Source: Saprospiraceae bacterium
GTDB taxonomy: Bacteria > Bacteroidota > Bacteroidia > Chitinophagales > Saprospiraceae
Direction: 5' to 3'
NCBI GenBank assembly: GCA_014379665.1
Contig: JACMLK010000008.1
Coordinates: 1 to 15,785 of the forward strand
DNA length: 15,785 nucleotides
Below are positions 6,974 through 14,368 of the stretch, piece by piece. Below the pieces are notes generated by a model. It had not been told where the DNA came from, did no database searches, and saw only the letters and a program-made list of their open reading frames with translations. Every line of letters starts with the position of its first letter. Position 1 is the stretch's first letter. Position numbers and translations under genes: made by a program.

Positions 6974-8356
6974 ATGAGATTAATTATTTTCCTTTTTATT
7001 TTAATGATCAGTTTTAGTGCTCAGACCCAATTGACCATAAAATTGAATAAAATCCCATTTGATACTCCTGAAAATGCAACTATCTTTATTGCCGGAACCA
7101 TGAACAACTGGAACCCGGGTAACACCAATTTTAAACTTACCAAAGATAGTTTTGACACTTACCGGATTACTTTTACACCAGCCATAGGAAATATAAAATT
7201 CAAATTTACACGAGGTTCATGGGAGACAGTGGAAGGTACAGCACAAGGGGGTTATATACCTGATCGGATATTAAATTATAGCGGACAACCGAAAATCGTT
7301 GAACTTACTATTGCCGGATGGGAAGGTGTTAATAATATTGTTTCTACAGCATCTCCTCAGGTGAGTATATTGTCGGATTCTTTCCAGATACCACAACTTA
7401 ACAGAAAAAGGAAAATCTGGGTTTATTTGCCAAAGGATTACCATACAGCACAGTCCAGATATCCGGTTCTGTACATGCATGATGCTCAAAATCTTTTTGA
7501 TATTAAAACAAGTTTTTCGGGGGAATGGCGTATCGATGAGAGCCTGGATAGCATGAACATAGCCGGTGACCCCGGATGTATTGTTATTGGCATTGAAAAC
7601 GGAGGTAGCCTTAGACTGAATGAATATTCTCCATGGGTAAATACTCAATACGGAGGCGGTGAAGGAGATGAATACACTGCATTTATAGTAGAAACATTAA
7701 AACCATATATAGATGCCAATTTCAGAACTTTAACTGATAATGAAAATACAGGGATCATGGGGAGTTCTATGGGTGGTCTTATATCTACCTACGCCGGAAT
7801 TGCCTATCCGGAGGTGTTTGGAAAAGTTGGCGCATTTTCATCGGCCTATTGGTTTTCTGAAGAATCATATCTCCAGCCTGTCAACACAAAAGTAAATGAA
7901 GAAAGTTACTTTTATATGATTGCAGGAGCTCAGGAAGGAGGTAATCAGGTTGGCGATATGGACAGAATGGCTTCTGTTCTTAAATCCAACGGGGCTAAAA
8001 CCATAAATGTCAATGCGAATAGCCATTTGGATGGAAAGCATAGTGAATGGTATTGGGCAAGAGAATTCCCTAAAGCATATAAGTGGATGTTTGAAAAAAA
8101 AACTTCAGGAGTAAGTGAAGAACAGATAAACAGTTTTAAAGTGTATCAGGCTGAACAATCTTTATTTTTTGTGACTGATATTGATATAGATAAAAATGTG
8201 GTGGATCTGATTGATTTGAACGGAAATGTAATATTTTCAGGTTTTATAAATAATCATCAGGTTGAACTTAATTCAGATTATTTATTTGATGGGCTATATG
8301 TGGTACGAATCAGGTCGGGAAGGATTGGACACGTAAATTTGATATATCTGAGATAA
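6974..8356 (+). CDS. Secreted esterase with N-terminal starch-binding-like domain and C-terminal T9SS-like tail
   Basis: This 460-aa exported protein has four parts. A signal peptide covers about residues 1-19. A beta-sandwich with IFIAGTMNNWNPG and YRITFTPAIGNIKFKFTRGSWE resembles CBM20/CBM48 starch-binding or glycogen-binding modules (about 20-118). An alpha/beta-hydrolase of the esterase D/enterochelin-esterase type (about 125-380) carries the elbow GSSMGG with nucleophile S265 and a probable catalytic His, H356, in DGKHSEWYW. The last 70 residues resemble a type IX secretion sorting domain (VDLIDLNGNVIFSG, GLYVVRI), but they lack the usual PNP start and end in LIYLR. The start is the ATG at 6974, the codon after a TTG. 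It follows fbp by 18 nt. A carbohydrate ester is a plausible substrate, but the sequence does not fix it. Confidence 0.85.
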   Translation: MRLIIFLFILMISFSAQTQLTIKLNKIPFDTPENATIFIAGTMNNWNPGNTNFKLTKDSFDTYRITFTPAIGNIKFKFTRGSWETVEGTAQGGYIPDRILNYSGQPKIVELTIAGWEGVNNIVSTASPQVSILSDSFQIPQLNRKRKIWVYLPKDYHTAQSRYPVLYMHDAQNLFDIKTSFSGEWRIDESLDSMNIAGDPGCIVIGIENGGSLRLNEYSPWVNTQYGGGEGDEYTAFIVETLKPYIDANFRTLTDNENTGIMGSSMGGLISTYAGIAYPEVFGKVGAFSSAYWFSEESYLQPVNTKVNEESYFYMIAGAQEGGNQVGDMDRMASVLKSNGAKTINVNANSHLDGKHSEWYWAREFPKAYKWMFEKKTSGVSEEQINSFKVYQAEQSLFFVTDIDIDKNVVDLIDLNGNVIFSGFINNHQVELNSDYLFDGLYVVRIRSGRIGHVNLIYLR

Positions 8357-8425
8357 AAAGTAAAATGACAGAATCATTCGTAGTAGCGTATATAAAATCA
8401 GACCGAATCCTTAACTCAACTACAT

Positions 8426-8635
8426 CTATACTTCTACTGCTTTAAGATGGATTAATGTAGTGAATTCCTGCCAGTTTTTATTAGTGGGTTTATTTGTAAT
8501 AGCTAATTGTTCAAGTAAGGACAGATTATGCTCCAGATTTTCCAAATCATAAGATTCTGAAATAATTTTCAGATTTTGGTCTGTAAATTTTCCTTCCAGC
8601 CAGATGGCCAATAAATTATTCTCCTCGTTTCTCAT
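8426..8635 (-). CDS. Small protein resembling the N-terminus of an ECF anti-sigma factor, possibly truncated
   Basis: This 69-aa ORF is acidic and helical, with NLLAIWLEGKFTDQNLK near the start and NWQEFTTLIHLK near the end. This pattern (short helix with WLEG, then a Leu-rich helix, then NWxxF) resembles the cytoplasmic sigma-binding N-terminus of Bacteroidota anti-sigma factors. In those proteins a membrane helix and a periplasmic domain follow; here the frame stops first, and the downstream minus-strand sequence encodes no membrane segment in any obvious continuation. It could be a truncated remnant, a free-standing soluble regulator or an unrelated small protein. The ATG at 8633-8635 follows a possible ECF-type promoter. 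An ECF sigma gene lies 2.6 kb away on the same strand, beyond accessory DNA. Family assignment is by pattern only. Confidence 0.5.
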   Translation of the reverse strand: MRNEENNLLAIWLEGKFTDQNLKIISESYDLENLEHNLSLLEQLAITNKPTNKNWQEFTTLIHLKAVEV

Positions 8636-8674
8636 TGTATACCCTTAGACGACTATATCCGTAAATACCCTAAT
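8636..8674 (-). promoter_or_regulatory. Possible ECF-sigma-type promoter before the 69-codon ORF
   Basis: On the minus strand there is CGTCTA (8651-8646), similar to -10 elements of many ECF sigma factors. TTAGGG (8674-8669) lies 17 bp upstream, and GGGTAT occurs both at 8670-8665 and just after the CGTCTA. This would place transcription start a few bases before the ATG at 8635. It is pattern-based and has no comparison behind it. Confidence 0.25.
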
Positions 8675-8699
8675 TAAATATGGAATTATTTTAATTAAT

Positions 8700-8729
8700 T
8701 TTTATACCAGATTGAATTATGGTATAAAA
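8700..8729. repeat. 30-bp inverted repeat, operator-like
   Basis: TTTTATACCA (8700-8709) and TGGTATAAAA (8720-8729) form a perfect 10-bp inverted repeat with a 10-nt spacer, so half-site centres are 20 bp apart, about two helical turns. Neither strand has a T-run after it, so a terminator is unlikely. It lies between the decayed transposase and the 69-codon ORF, about 65-95 bp upstream of that ORF's start. Confidence 0.55.
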
Positions 8730-8760
8730 TTGGCGGTAACATCAGCTATTTAGTTGGCCC

Positions 8761-9129
8761 TTAAAAACCTAAATTGGGAAATACTATATTATTGGATGCT
8801 GCCTGATAATATGTAAATAATTCTTTCAAAAAGTGCCGCAACGATGATTTCCATTTATGCATCATCCTTTTAAAGTTATCACGCTTTTGATTCAATATTG
8901 TTATAAATAATGAAAGTTTCAGGCCATACTTAGTATCAGTATTATGGTTGATTCCTTTCCAAAGAAGGTCTATTGTAAATGAAGGTCTAATATAAATATG
9001 CTCATATATTAATGTTCTCCACAACCTTTCTATATTAATGTTGTCTATTGATCTTCCTTTACCATCCACACTTAATCGGATTCCGTTTTTCAATAACCTT
9101 TATACAAACTCATCTGAGGTAAACTGACA
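8761..9129 (-). pseudogene. Decayed IS3-family transposase (OrfB) C-terminal remnant
   Basis: The minus-strand translation reads CQFTSDEFV, a TAA stop at 9102-9100, then RLLKNGIRLSVDGKGRSIDN and NIERLWRTLIYEHIYI. This matches the last third of an IS3-family DDE transposase: the SxDGKGRxxDN block, the catalytic Glu in IERLW and the KYEHVYL-like strand. A faint NQKRD match to the usual YNxKRxHQSL follows, and the rest diverges. An in-frame stop, loss of the N-terminal two thirds including both catalytic Asp, and a diverged C-terminus show that it is dead. Upstream of 9129 the frame is stopped and no more transposase can be read. Terminal repeats were not found. It marks past insertion activity in this accessory stretch. 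Confidence 0.8.
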
Positions 9130-9303
9130 TTAAATAACATGATTTTTAAACAAGTTCAATAATTTATCAAAAATTGAAATTGCATCTTGAATTCAGTTTC
9201 ATAAATCGAGACCGTAGGAAAAAATAACTAAATAATTTGTATTAATTTTTTAATTGAGTTAGTTTCGCCTCATATTTACCAACATTTTCAAAATAAAGAA
9301 TTA

Positions 9304-10041
9304 ATGAAGTTTAAAATCGGTATTTTTGTTTGGCTTTTTTTATTGATCATATTTAATCAAAACATACTAATCAGCCAAAATAAGCAAAATCGAAAAAAGC
9401 CGAAGCAAAGTTCAGCTGTAAAAGTTGTTAAAAAAGAACCTTATGCTGGGTTTCAATTGCCTGTTTATTCTGAAATTCAAAGAGATTCCATAGTTGTAAA
9501 AACTGCCGGATTAGTAGTTTTCAATTCTACTTCAAATAAACCCCAATTTTACGATGGAAGTATATGGATTAATTTTACCAATGAGCGTTATATTGGCGAG
9601 CACTATGGTGGAGGTATAGTTTTTTATATTGATGAGACAGGAAAACATGGTTTGATTGCAGCTCCTTCTGACCAAGCTGAAGCAATCATTTGGGGCAATT
9701 TTAAATATGCTGTTGAATCCTATGAAACGCAGATGGGTATTGGTAAATTCAATACTAAAAAGATCGTGAGTTTTTCAAATCAGTTTGACATTGCTGCTAC
9801 CATTTGTTATAATCTTAGCTTAAATGGATATAAGGATTGGTATTTACCATCAAAGGATGAAGTGTATACAATGTATCATAATTTAAAAGCCTTGGGTATT
9901 GGCAAATTTAGTGATGAGCTGTATTGGACTTCATCCGAAACAGACTTTGGTAATGCATGGGTATATAACTTTAGCACAGGGTTTGAAACCGAACAGGGCA
10001 TAACAAAAAAAGCACGTGTCAGAGCAATTCGCAATTTTTAA
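9304..10041 (+). CDS. Exported DUF1566/Lcl-domain protein
   Basis: The 245-aa protein has an N-terminal signal peptide (about 1-25: Lys residues, then a hydrophobic core) followed by a Lys-rich linker. A segment (68-92) carries the pattern AGLxVFNSTSxKPQFYDGSxW common in secreted Bacteroidota proteins. A DUF1566/Lcl C-terminal domain (about 101-245) follows, with YGGGIVFYIDETGKHGLIAA, LNGYKDWYLPSKDEVYTMY, YWTSSE and a closing KARVRAIRNF. The Lcl family is associated with C-type-lectin-like or fibronectin-binding surface proteins; the ligand is unknown. There is no Cys near the signal peptide end, so it is not a lipoprotein. It converges with the next gene, 59 nt between their ends. The ATG at 9304 is the first start and opens directly into the signal peptide. 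Confidence 0.85.
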   Translation: MKFKIGIFVWLFLLIIFNQNILISQNKQNRKKPKQSSAVKVVKKEPYAGFQLPVYSEIQRDSIVVKTAGLVVFNSTSNKPQFYDGSIWINFTNERYIGEHYGGGIVFYIDETGKHGLIAAPSDQAEAIIWGNFKYAVESYETQMGIGKFNTKKIVSFSNQFDIAATICYNLSLNGYKDWYLPSKDEVYTMYHNLKALGIGKFSDELYWTSSETDFGNAWVYNFSTGFETEQGITKKARVRAIRNF

Positions 10042-10100
10042 TGGCTTTCTCTCACCAAAAATAAGCTGAACAACTTAAATTATACTTTCATAATATAGCA

Positions 10101-10895
10101 TTAGTTGTTATCAGGTGTTTTAAAATAAACAACACGGAAACCAATATGAATGCTGTTTCTTGTAGGGTCACGCCCATCTCGGTCTGCGACCCTACAGCGT
10201 CCAAATCTGTAATACCATCCTCCCCCACGTACAACTCTTTCAGATCCAGTTGACGGTCCTTTAGGATTAGATGTAGGGCTTACGCCATAATAAGAACCAT
10301 CATACCAATCCTGGCACCATTCCCATACATTTCCGCTCATATCATAAATTCCAAGTTCATTCGGTAATTTGGACCCAACAGGAAATGTTTGACCACCTGA
10401 ATTATCTTTATTACATGCCACTTCATCACAGTTGTTACTGCCGCTATATCTAAAATTCTTTGATAAAATGCCCCCTCTTGCTGCAAATTCATATTCAGCT
10501 TCGGTGGGCAAGCGCCAAAACCCACCATAAGTTGCGCCTAACCAATTGCAGTATTGTAAAGCATCATCATAAGTGACGCCCAAGATGGGGTGATCTTCAT
10601 ACCACCTAAATAACGGAGGATCCGGCATTAGTTTTTTTGTGGCTTTGCAGTAATACCTGTATTGACTAACTGTGATGTGATATTTTGAAATACTAAAATC
10701 ATTGATTTGAACTTCATGAATCGGTTTTTCATCAGGATCGCATTCATACCCTTGTTCTGGTGTACATCCCATTTTGAAACTTCCACCTTTAACCATTATA
10801 ACTTCCGGCAGATCAGGGATGGTAGAAAATGTGTTTAACACAAAATTATTTGAAAAAATAAATCCGAAATAAGTAAAATACAATAAAGCAGTCAC
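10101..10895 (-). CDS. Formylglycine-generating-enzyme-family (SUMF1-like) exported protein
   Basis: The 264-aa protein has a complete FGE/SUMF1 domain: VKGGSFKMGCTPE (35-47), SQYRYYC, HPILGVTYDDALQYCNWLG, RLPTEAEYEFAARGG (128-142), GNVWEWCQDWY (188-198), RVVRGGGWYYRFGRCR (220-235) and IGFRVV. Of the two active-site Cys of true formylglycine-generating enzymes, the first is Tyr here (Y229) while the second seems kept (C234), so sulfatase activation is doubtful. A binding or scaffold role fits better. Residues 4-22 are hydrophobic like a signal peptide. The start is uncertain: GTG at 10893-10895 is the first conventional start codon, but the frame is open about 12 codons further and would add a Lys-rich n-region with no ATG. 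It converges with the DUF1566 gene. No sulfatase gene is nearby. Confidence 0.85.
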   Translation of the reverse strand: MTALLYFTYFGFIFSNNFVLNTFSTIPDLPEVIMVKGGSFKMGCTPEQGYECDPDEKPIHEVQINDFSISKYHITVSQYRYYCKATKKLMPDPPLFRWYEDHPILGVTYDDALQYCNWLGATYGGFWRLPTEAEYEFAARGGILSKNFRYSGSNNCDEVACNKDNSGGQTFPVGSKLPNELGIYDMSGNVWEWCQDWYDGSYYGVSPTSNPKGPSTGSERVVRGGGWYYRFGRCRVADRDGRDPTRNSIHIGFRVVYFKTPDNN

Positions 10896-11228
10896 GTGAT
10901 TATAATTTTTAAATTTAAGTATAATGATTGTTAATTAATTTCGAATAATGCAAAATTAATCCCAAAAGTAAAATTCAACAATACAATGATAAATAATATA
11001 TATCAAAATGAAAGCAAATTTTAGATATTATTGTTTTATAGAATAACTTTTCAAAACTAATACTTATAGTGATGACGTCATGATTATTGGTGTATTAGTG
11101 CTGCAATATAACCATTAATGAAAATTCAGCTCAAACAGACCCCGCAATATACTGACCCCCATTTTTACTTCACTTTTTTAGCATGATCAACGTCTGTTTT
11201 GCATTCTTCGGCTAAGTTACTTTTTTAA
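10896..11228. other. Gene-free AT-rich stretch with possible IS end remnants
   Basis: No coding frame of note lies in these 333 nt. The left two thirds is AT-rich and holds the upstream region of the FGE-like gene. On the right, between 11137 and 11160, the motif GACCCC occurs twice 17 bp apart (AGACCCCGC and TGACCCCCA); TGACCCCC is common in IS21-family terminal repeats. On the minus strand, just before it, an 18-codon frame ending in DVDHAKKVK stops at 11165-11167, which could be the tail of a lost ORF. The 10-bp palindrome ATGACGTCAT is at 11072-11081. None of these is conclusive. Confidence 0.3.
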
Positions 11229-11726
11229 TTATTTATGAAGTTTTAATGTAGCCATAATCTCCAGTGCCTTTTGCATTCTTTTTTCTATTGCTTTTACTGA
11301 TAGTTGCAGGTTTTGAGCAATCTCCTGGTATGTCATTTTTTCCATCCTGTTCATAAGAAATACCACACGGGATGATTCCGGCATTCTTTGAATGGTATCT
11401 TCCAGTTTTTTTCTGAATTCATCCAATTCAATGAGGAATTGTGGATCCATGTTATCCTGCTGAAGAACAAAATTTGAATTGTAGTTATTTTTGACTTTTT
11501 GATGTCTGACATGATCCAGAAATAAATTATTTCCAACAGTGAAAACAAATGATCTGGCCTTTTCCTTTTCTACTTTACTGATATTATTCCAGAGTCTTAC
11601 AAAAGCTTCCTGAGCAATATCTTCAGCAAAATCAAAATCATTACATTTAGCAAATATATAGGTTCTTAGCCCGGGAAATTTCTCGAGATAGAATAATTTA
11701 AATTCAGTCTCATTAAAGAATGTCAT
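11229..11726 (-). CDS. ECF-type RNA polymerase sigma factor
   Basis: The 165-aa protein has only sigma regions 2 and 4, as in ECF sigma factors. Region 2 holds DFDFAEDIAQEAFVRLWNNI (31-50) and RSFVFTVGNNLFLDHVRHQK (59-77). Region 4 (about 108-158) holds MPESSRVVFLMNRMEKMTYQEIAQ and the recognition helix LSVKAIEKRMQKAL. Its ATG (11724-11726) overlaps the aroQ stop in an ATGA arrangement (4 nt), so it is probably translated by coupling with aroQ and transcribed from the recQ side. Bacteroidota ECF genes of this type are usually followed by a FecR-like or other membrane anti-sigma gene. None follows here: the next sequence is 333 nt without genes and then the FGE-like gene. Target promoters cannot be read from this window. 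Confidence 0.92.
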   Translation of the reverse strand: MTFFNETEFKLFYLEKFPGLRTYIFAKCNDFDFAEDIAQEAFVRLWNNISKVEKEKARSFVFTVGNNLFLDHVRHQKVKNNYNSNFVLQQDNMDPQFLIELDEFRKKLEDTIQRMPESSRVVFLMNRMEKMTYQEIAQNLQLSVKAIEKRMQKALEIMATLKLHK

Positions 11727-12163
11727 AATTTATTCATTATGACATTAACTTTAAGATATTGTATGGCTTGTTTATATCCTTCAAGACCAAGACCAACTAC
11801 GCTCCATATGGCAGAATTTTTTACATAATTGATGTGTCGAAAGGATTCCCGCTTGTATATATCTGTCAAATGTACTTCTACTACAGGCGTAGTGATAGCC
11901 AGTAATGCATCAGCTATGGCAATCGATGTATGAGTAAAACCACCTGCATTTAGTACGATGCCATCATAGGTGAATCCTACCTGATGCAATTTATCAATAA
12001 TATCGCCTTCGTGATTGGACTGATAATAATGTAAATTAAATTCAGGAAATTCTTTTTCCAGATTATAAAAGTAGTCATCAAAAGAAGTAGTCCCGTATAT
12101 TTCCGGTTGTCGTTTTCCTAATAAATTTAAATTAGGACCATTGATGATGATGATTTGGATCAT
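11723..12163 (-). CDS. aroQ: 3-dehydroquinate dehydratase, type II
   Basis: This enzyme performs the third shikimate-pathway step, dehydrating 3-dehydroquinate to 3-dehydroshikimate; the type II enzyme is a dodecamer working through an enolate. Its landmarks are all present: INGPNLNLLGKRQPEIYG with R18 and catalytic Tyr Y23, QSNHEG (48-53), LNAGGFTHTS with N72, and VEVHLTDIYKRESFRH with catalytic His H98. At 146 aa the length is typical. The ATG at 12161-12163 lies 3 nt after the recQ stop, and the TGA overlaps the sigma-factor start, so it is the middle gene of a tight recQ-aroQ-sigma operon. Confidence 0.96.
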   Translation of the reverse strand: MIQIIIINGPNLNLLGKRQPEIYGTTSFDDYFYNLEKEFPEFNLHYYQSNHEGDIIDKLHQVGFTYDGIVLNAGGFTHTSIAIADALLAITTPVVEVHLTDIYKRESFRHINYVKNSAIWSVVGLGLEGYKQAIQYLKVNVIMNKL

Positions 12164-12166
12164 AAG

Positions 12167-14368
12167 TTAATTAGCAATATCTGACATAAACTTGATACGG
12201 GTAAGTAGTATTTCTTCTTCATTTATATCATCTTCCTGCAACTTTCTGATAGCAGAGTCGACGGAGTCAGTGTGTGCACCCTTAAAGTAATCAAATATTT
12301 CTTCAATAATATCCTCATCTACTTTATCTTTGATATAGTAATTAATATTCAGCTTGGTACCGGCATCTGCAATGCTATTCAGTTCATATAATAACTCGTC
12401 TAAAGTCATTTCTACATTGCGTGCAATGTCTTCAAATGGCATTTTTCTGTCTATGGATTGTATAATGGTTACTTTATTTCTGGATTTATTAGCTACTTGT
12501 TTTATAACGACTTCAGTTGGGCGGTCTATTTCATTTTCTTCTACATATTTTTTTATCAGTTCAATAAATGGTTTAGCAAATTTTTGAGCCTTACCCTGAC
12601 TCACACCCGATATCTGAAGCATATCATCCATGCAGATTGGATAAAAAGTAGCCATGTCCTGAAGTGATGGCTCAGAAAAGATCACCCAGGGTTGAACTTT
12701 AATTTTTTTTGCTTCAGATTTTCTCAGGTCTTTTAACAATTCGATTAAGACATCATCCAAAGCAGCACCTTGCCCGGCACCAAAATCCATATCACCATCA
12801 TCTTTTATAGTGAAATCCCTGTTCAGAGGAATCATAATCGATTCCGGTTGTTTTATAAACTTTTTACCATTTTTGGTAAGTTTCAGAATGCCGTATTGCT
12901 CTATTTCTTTGAAAAGCAAATTATGTAATATCGCCTGACGGAAAATGGTATGCCAGAATAATTCATCTTTAGCAGAACCGGCTCCGAATAGTGGCAATTT
13001 GTCAAATTTGAAATCCTTCATTTCTTTTGACATCTTACCTGTGATGAACTCCACCAGAATTTTTACTGTGTAATTTTCATTCAGTTGTGCGACAACCTGA
13101 AGAGCCATTTTCATCTGATCTTTGACTTCTTCCTTCTGTTTTGGAAACTTGCAGTTGTCACACATATTGGAACAATTGGAAGCATCATATTCTTCGCCGA
13201 AATAGTGGAGCAAAAATTTTCTGCGGCAGGTACTGGTTTCTGCATAAGCGATGACTTCTTCCATAAGTTGAGCACTTAATTCTCTTTCAGCCACAGGTTT
13301 GTCTCTCAGAAATTTTTCAAGTTTTAAAATGTCTTTATAAGAATAAAAAGCAAGACAATCACCTTTTAATCCATCCCTTCCTCCACGTCCTGTTTCCTGA
13401 TAATAGTTTTCGATACTTTTAGGAATATCATAATGAATGACAAATCGCACATCAGGTTTGTCTATACCCATGCCAAAAGCTATAGTAGCTACTATAACTT
13501 CCACTTCTTCCATCAGAAAATCATCCTGCACCTGCGTTCTTGTCTTGGCATCCAAACCAGCATGGTATGCTGCAGCTTTTATACCATTGACATTCAGCAC
13601 TTTGGCGATTTCTTCGGTAGATTTTCTGGATTGAACATATATGATACCTGACTTTCCTTTTGAAGTTTTGATAAATTGTATAATACTCTTAATCGTGTGA
13701 TCTTTGTTTATTTTTGGTCTGATCTCATAATAAAGATTGTCTCTGTTGAATGAAGATATAAATATTTCCGGCTCTTCCATTTCCAGACTTTTTACTATAT
13801 CCGTCTGTACTTTTGGGGTAGCTGTTGCCGTTAAAGCAATGATGGGAATATTATCGCCGATTGCAGAGATCATAGTCCGGATTCTTCGGTATTCAGGTCT
13901 GAAATCGTGTCCCCATTCAGAGATACAATGTGCTTCATCTACTGCTACAAATGAAATATTGCTTTTTTGAAAAAACTCAATATTTTCATCTTTTGTTAAT
14001 GTTTCCGGAGCTATGAAAAGCATTTTTGTTTTACCACTTACTATCTCAAATTTCACATCGGTCATCTGGGACTTATTGAGAGAAGAATTAAGAAAGCTGG
14101 CAATATTATCTTCCTGACTGTATCCTCTGATGGAGTCTACCTGATTTTTCATTAATGCAATGAGGGGAGATATAATAATGGCCGTACCTTCCATCATCAT
14201 TGCGGGAAGCTGATAACATAGAGATTTACCTCCGCCTGTTGGCATAATGACAAATGTATTCTTTTTGTCTAAAACACTTTTTACTATCTGTTTCTGTTCT
14301 CCTTTGAATGATTCGAATCCAAAGTATTTCTTTAGTGAGGAATTAATATCCTGCTCAGTGAAAACCAT
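12167..14368 (-). CDS. recQ: ATP-dependent DNA helicase RecQ
   Basis: This is a 3'-5' superfamily 2 helicase that unwinds recombination intermediates and stalled forks. Motif I is PTGGGKS (43-49), motif II DEAH (144-147), and SFNRDNLYYEIRPK marks the second RecA domain. Motif VI is QETGRGGRDG (324-333). The RecQ zinc site uses C381, C399, C403 and C406, a winged-helix region follows, and an HRDC domain spans about 537-610 (LRKSEAKKIKVQPWVIF to ISGVSQGKAQKF). The C-terminus runs about 120 residues beyond HRDC, giving 733 aa against about 610 in E. coli; this longer form is common in Bacteroidota. It is the first gene of a minus-strand operon with aroQ and the sigma factor. The ATG at 14366-14368 gives a normal N-terminus. 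All helicase motifs are intact. Confidence 0.96.
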   Translation of the reverse strand: MVFTEQDINSSLKKYFGFESFKGEQKQIVKSVLDKKNTFVIMPTGGGKSLCYQLPAMMMEGTAIIISPLIALMKNQVDSIRGYSQEDNIASFLNSSLNKSQMTDVKFEIVSGKTKMLFIAPETLTKDENIEFFQKSNISFVAVDEAHCISEWGHDFRPEYRRIRTMISAIGDNIPIIALTATATPKVQTDIVKSLEMEEPEIFISSFNRDNLYYEIRPKINKDHTIKSIIQFIKTSKGKSGIIYVQSRKSTEEIAKVLNVNGIKAAAYHAGLDAKTRTQVQDDFLMEEVEVIVATIAFGMGIDKPDVRFVIHYDIPKSIENYYQETGRGGRDGLKGDCLAFYSYKDILKLEKFLRDKPVAERELSAQLMEEVIAYAETSTCRRKFLLHYFGEEYDASNCSNMCDNCKFPKQKEEVKDQMKMALQVVAQLNENYTVKILVEFITGKMSKEMKDFKFDKLPLFGAGSAKDELFWHTIFRQAILHNLLFKEIEQYGILKLTKNGKKFIKQPESIMIPLNRDFTIKDDGDMDFGAGQGAALDDVLIELLKDLRKSEAKKIKVQPWVIFSEPSLQDMATFYPICMDDMLQISGVSQGKAQKFAKPFIELIKKYVEENEIDRPTEVVIKQVANKSRNKVTIIQSIDRKMPFEDIARNVEMTLDELLYELNSIADAGTKLNINYYIKDKVDEDIIEEIFDYFKGAHTDSVDSAIRKLQEDDINEEEILLTRIKFMSDIAN

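Noticed and set aside
10101..10895. Target protein of a diversity-generating retroelement, since the FGE-like C-terminus matches the usual variable-region position
   Set aside because: No reverse transcriptase, no template repeat and no second copy of the C-terminal region is visible in the window.
11072..11081. ATGACGTCAT palindrome as an operator
   Set aside because: Only five base pairs per arm and no extension; palindromes of this size are common by chance.
12354..13970. Open frames on the plus strand across recQ, up to 77 codons
   Set aside because: They are antisense to conserved recQ domains and show no family resemblance or start context.
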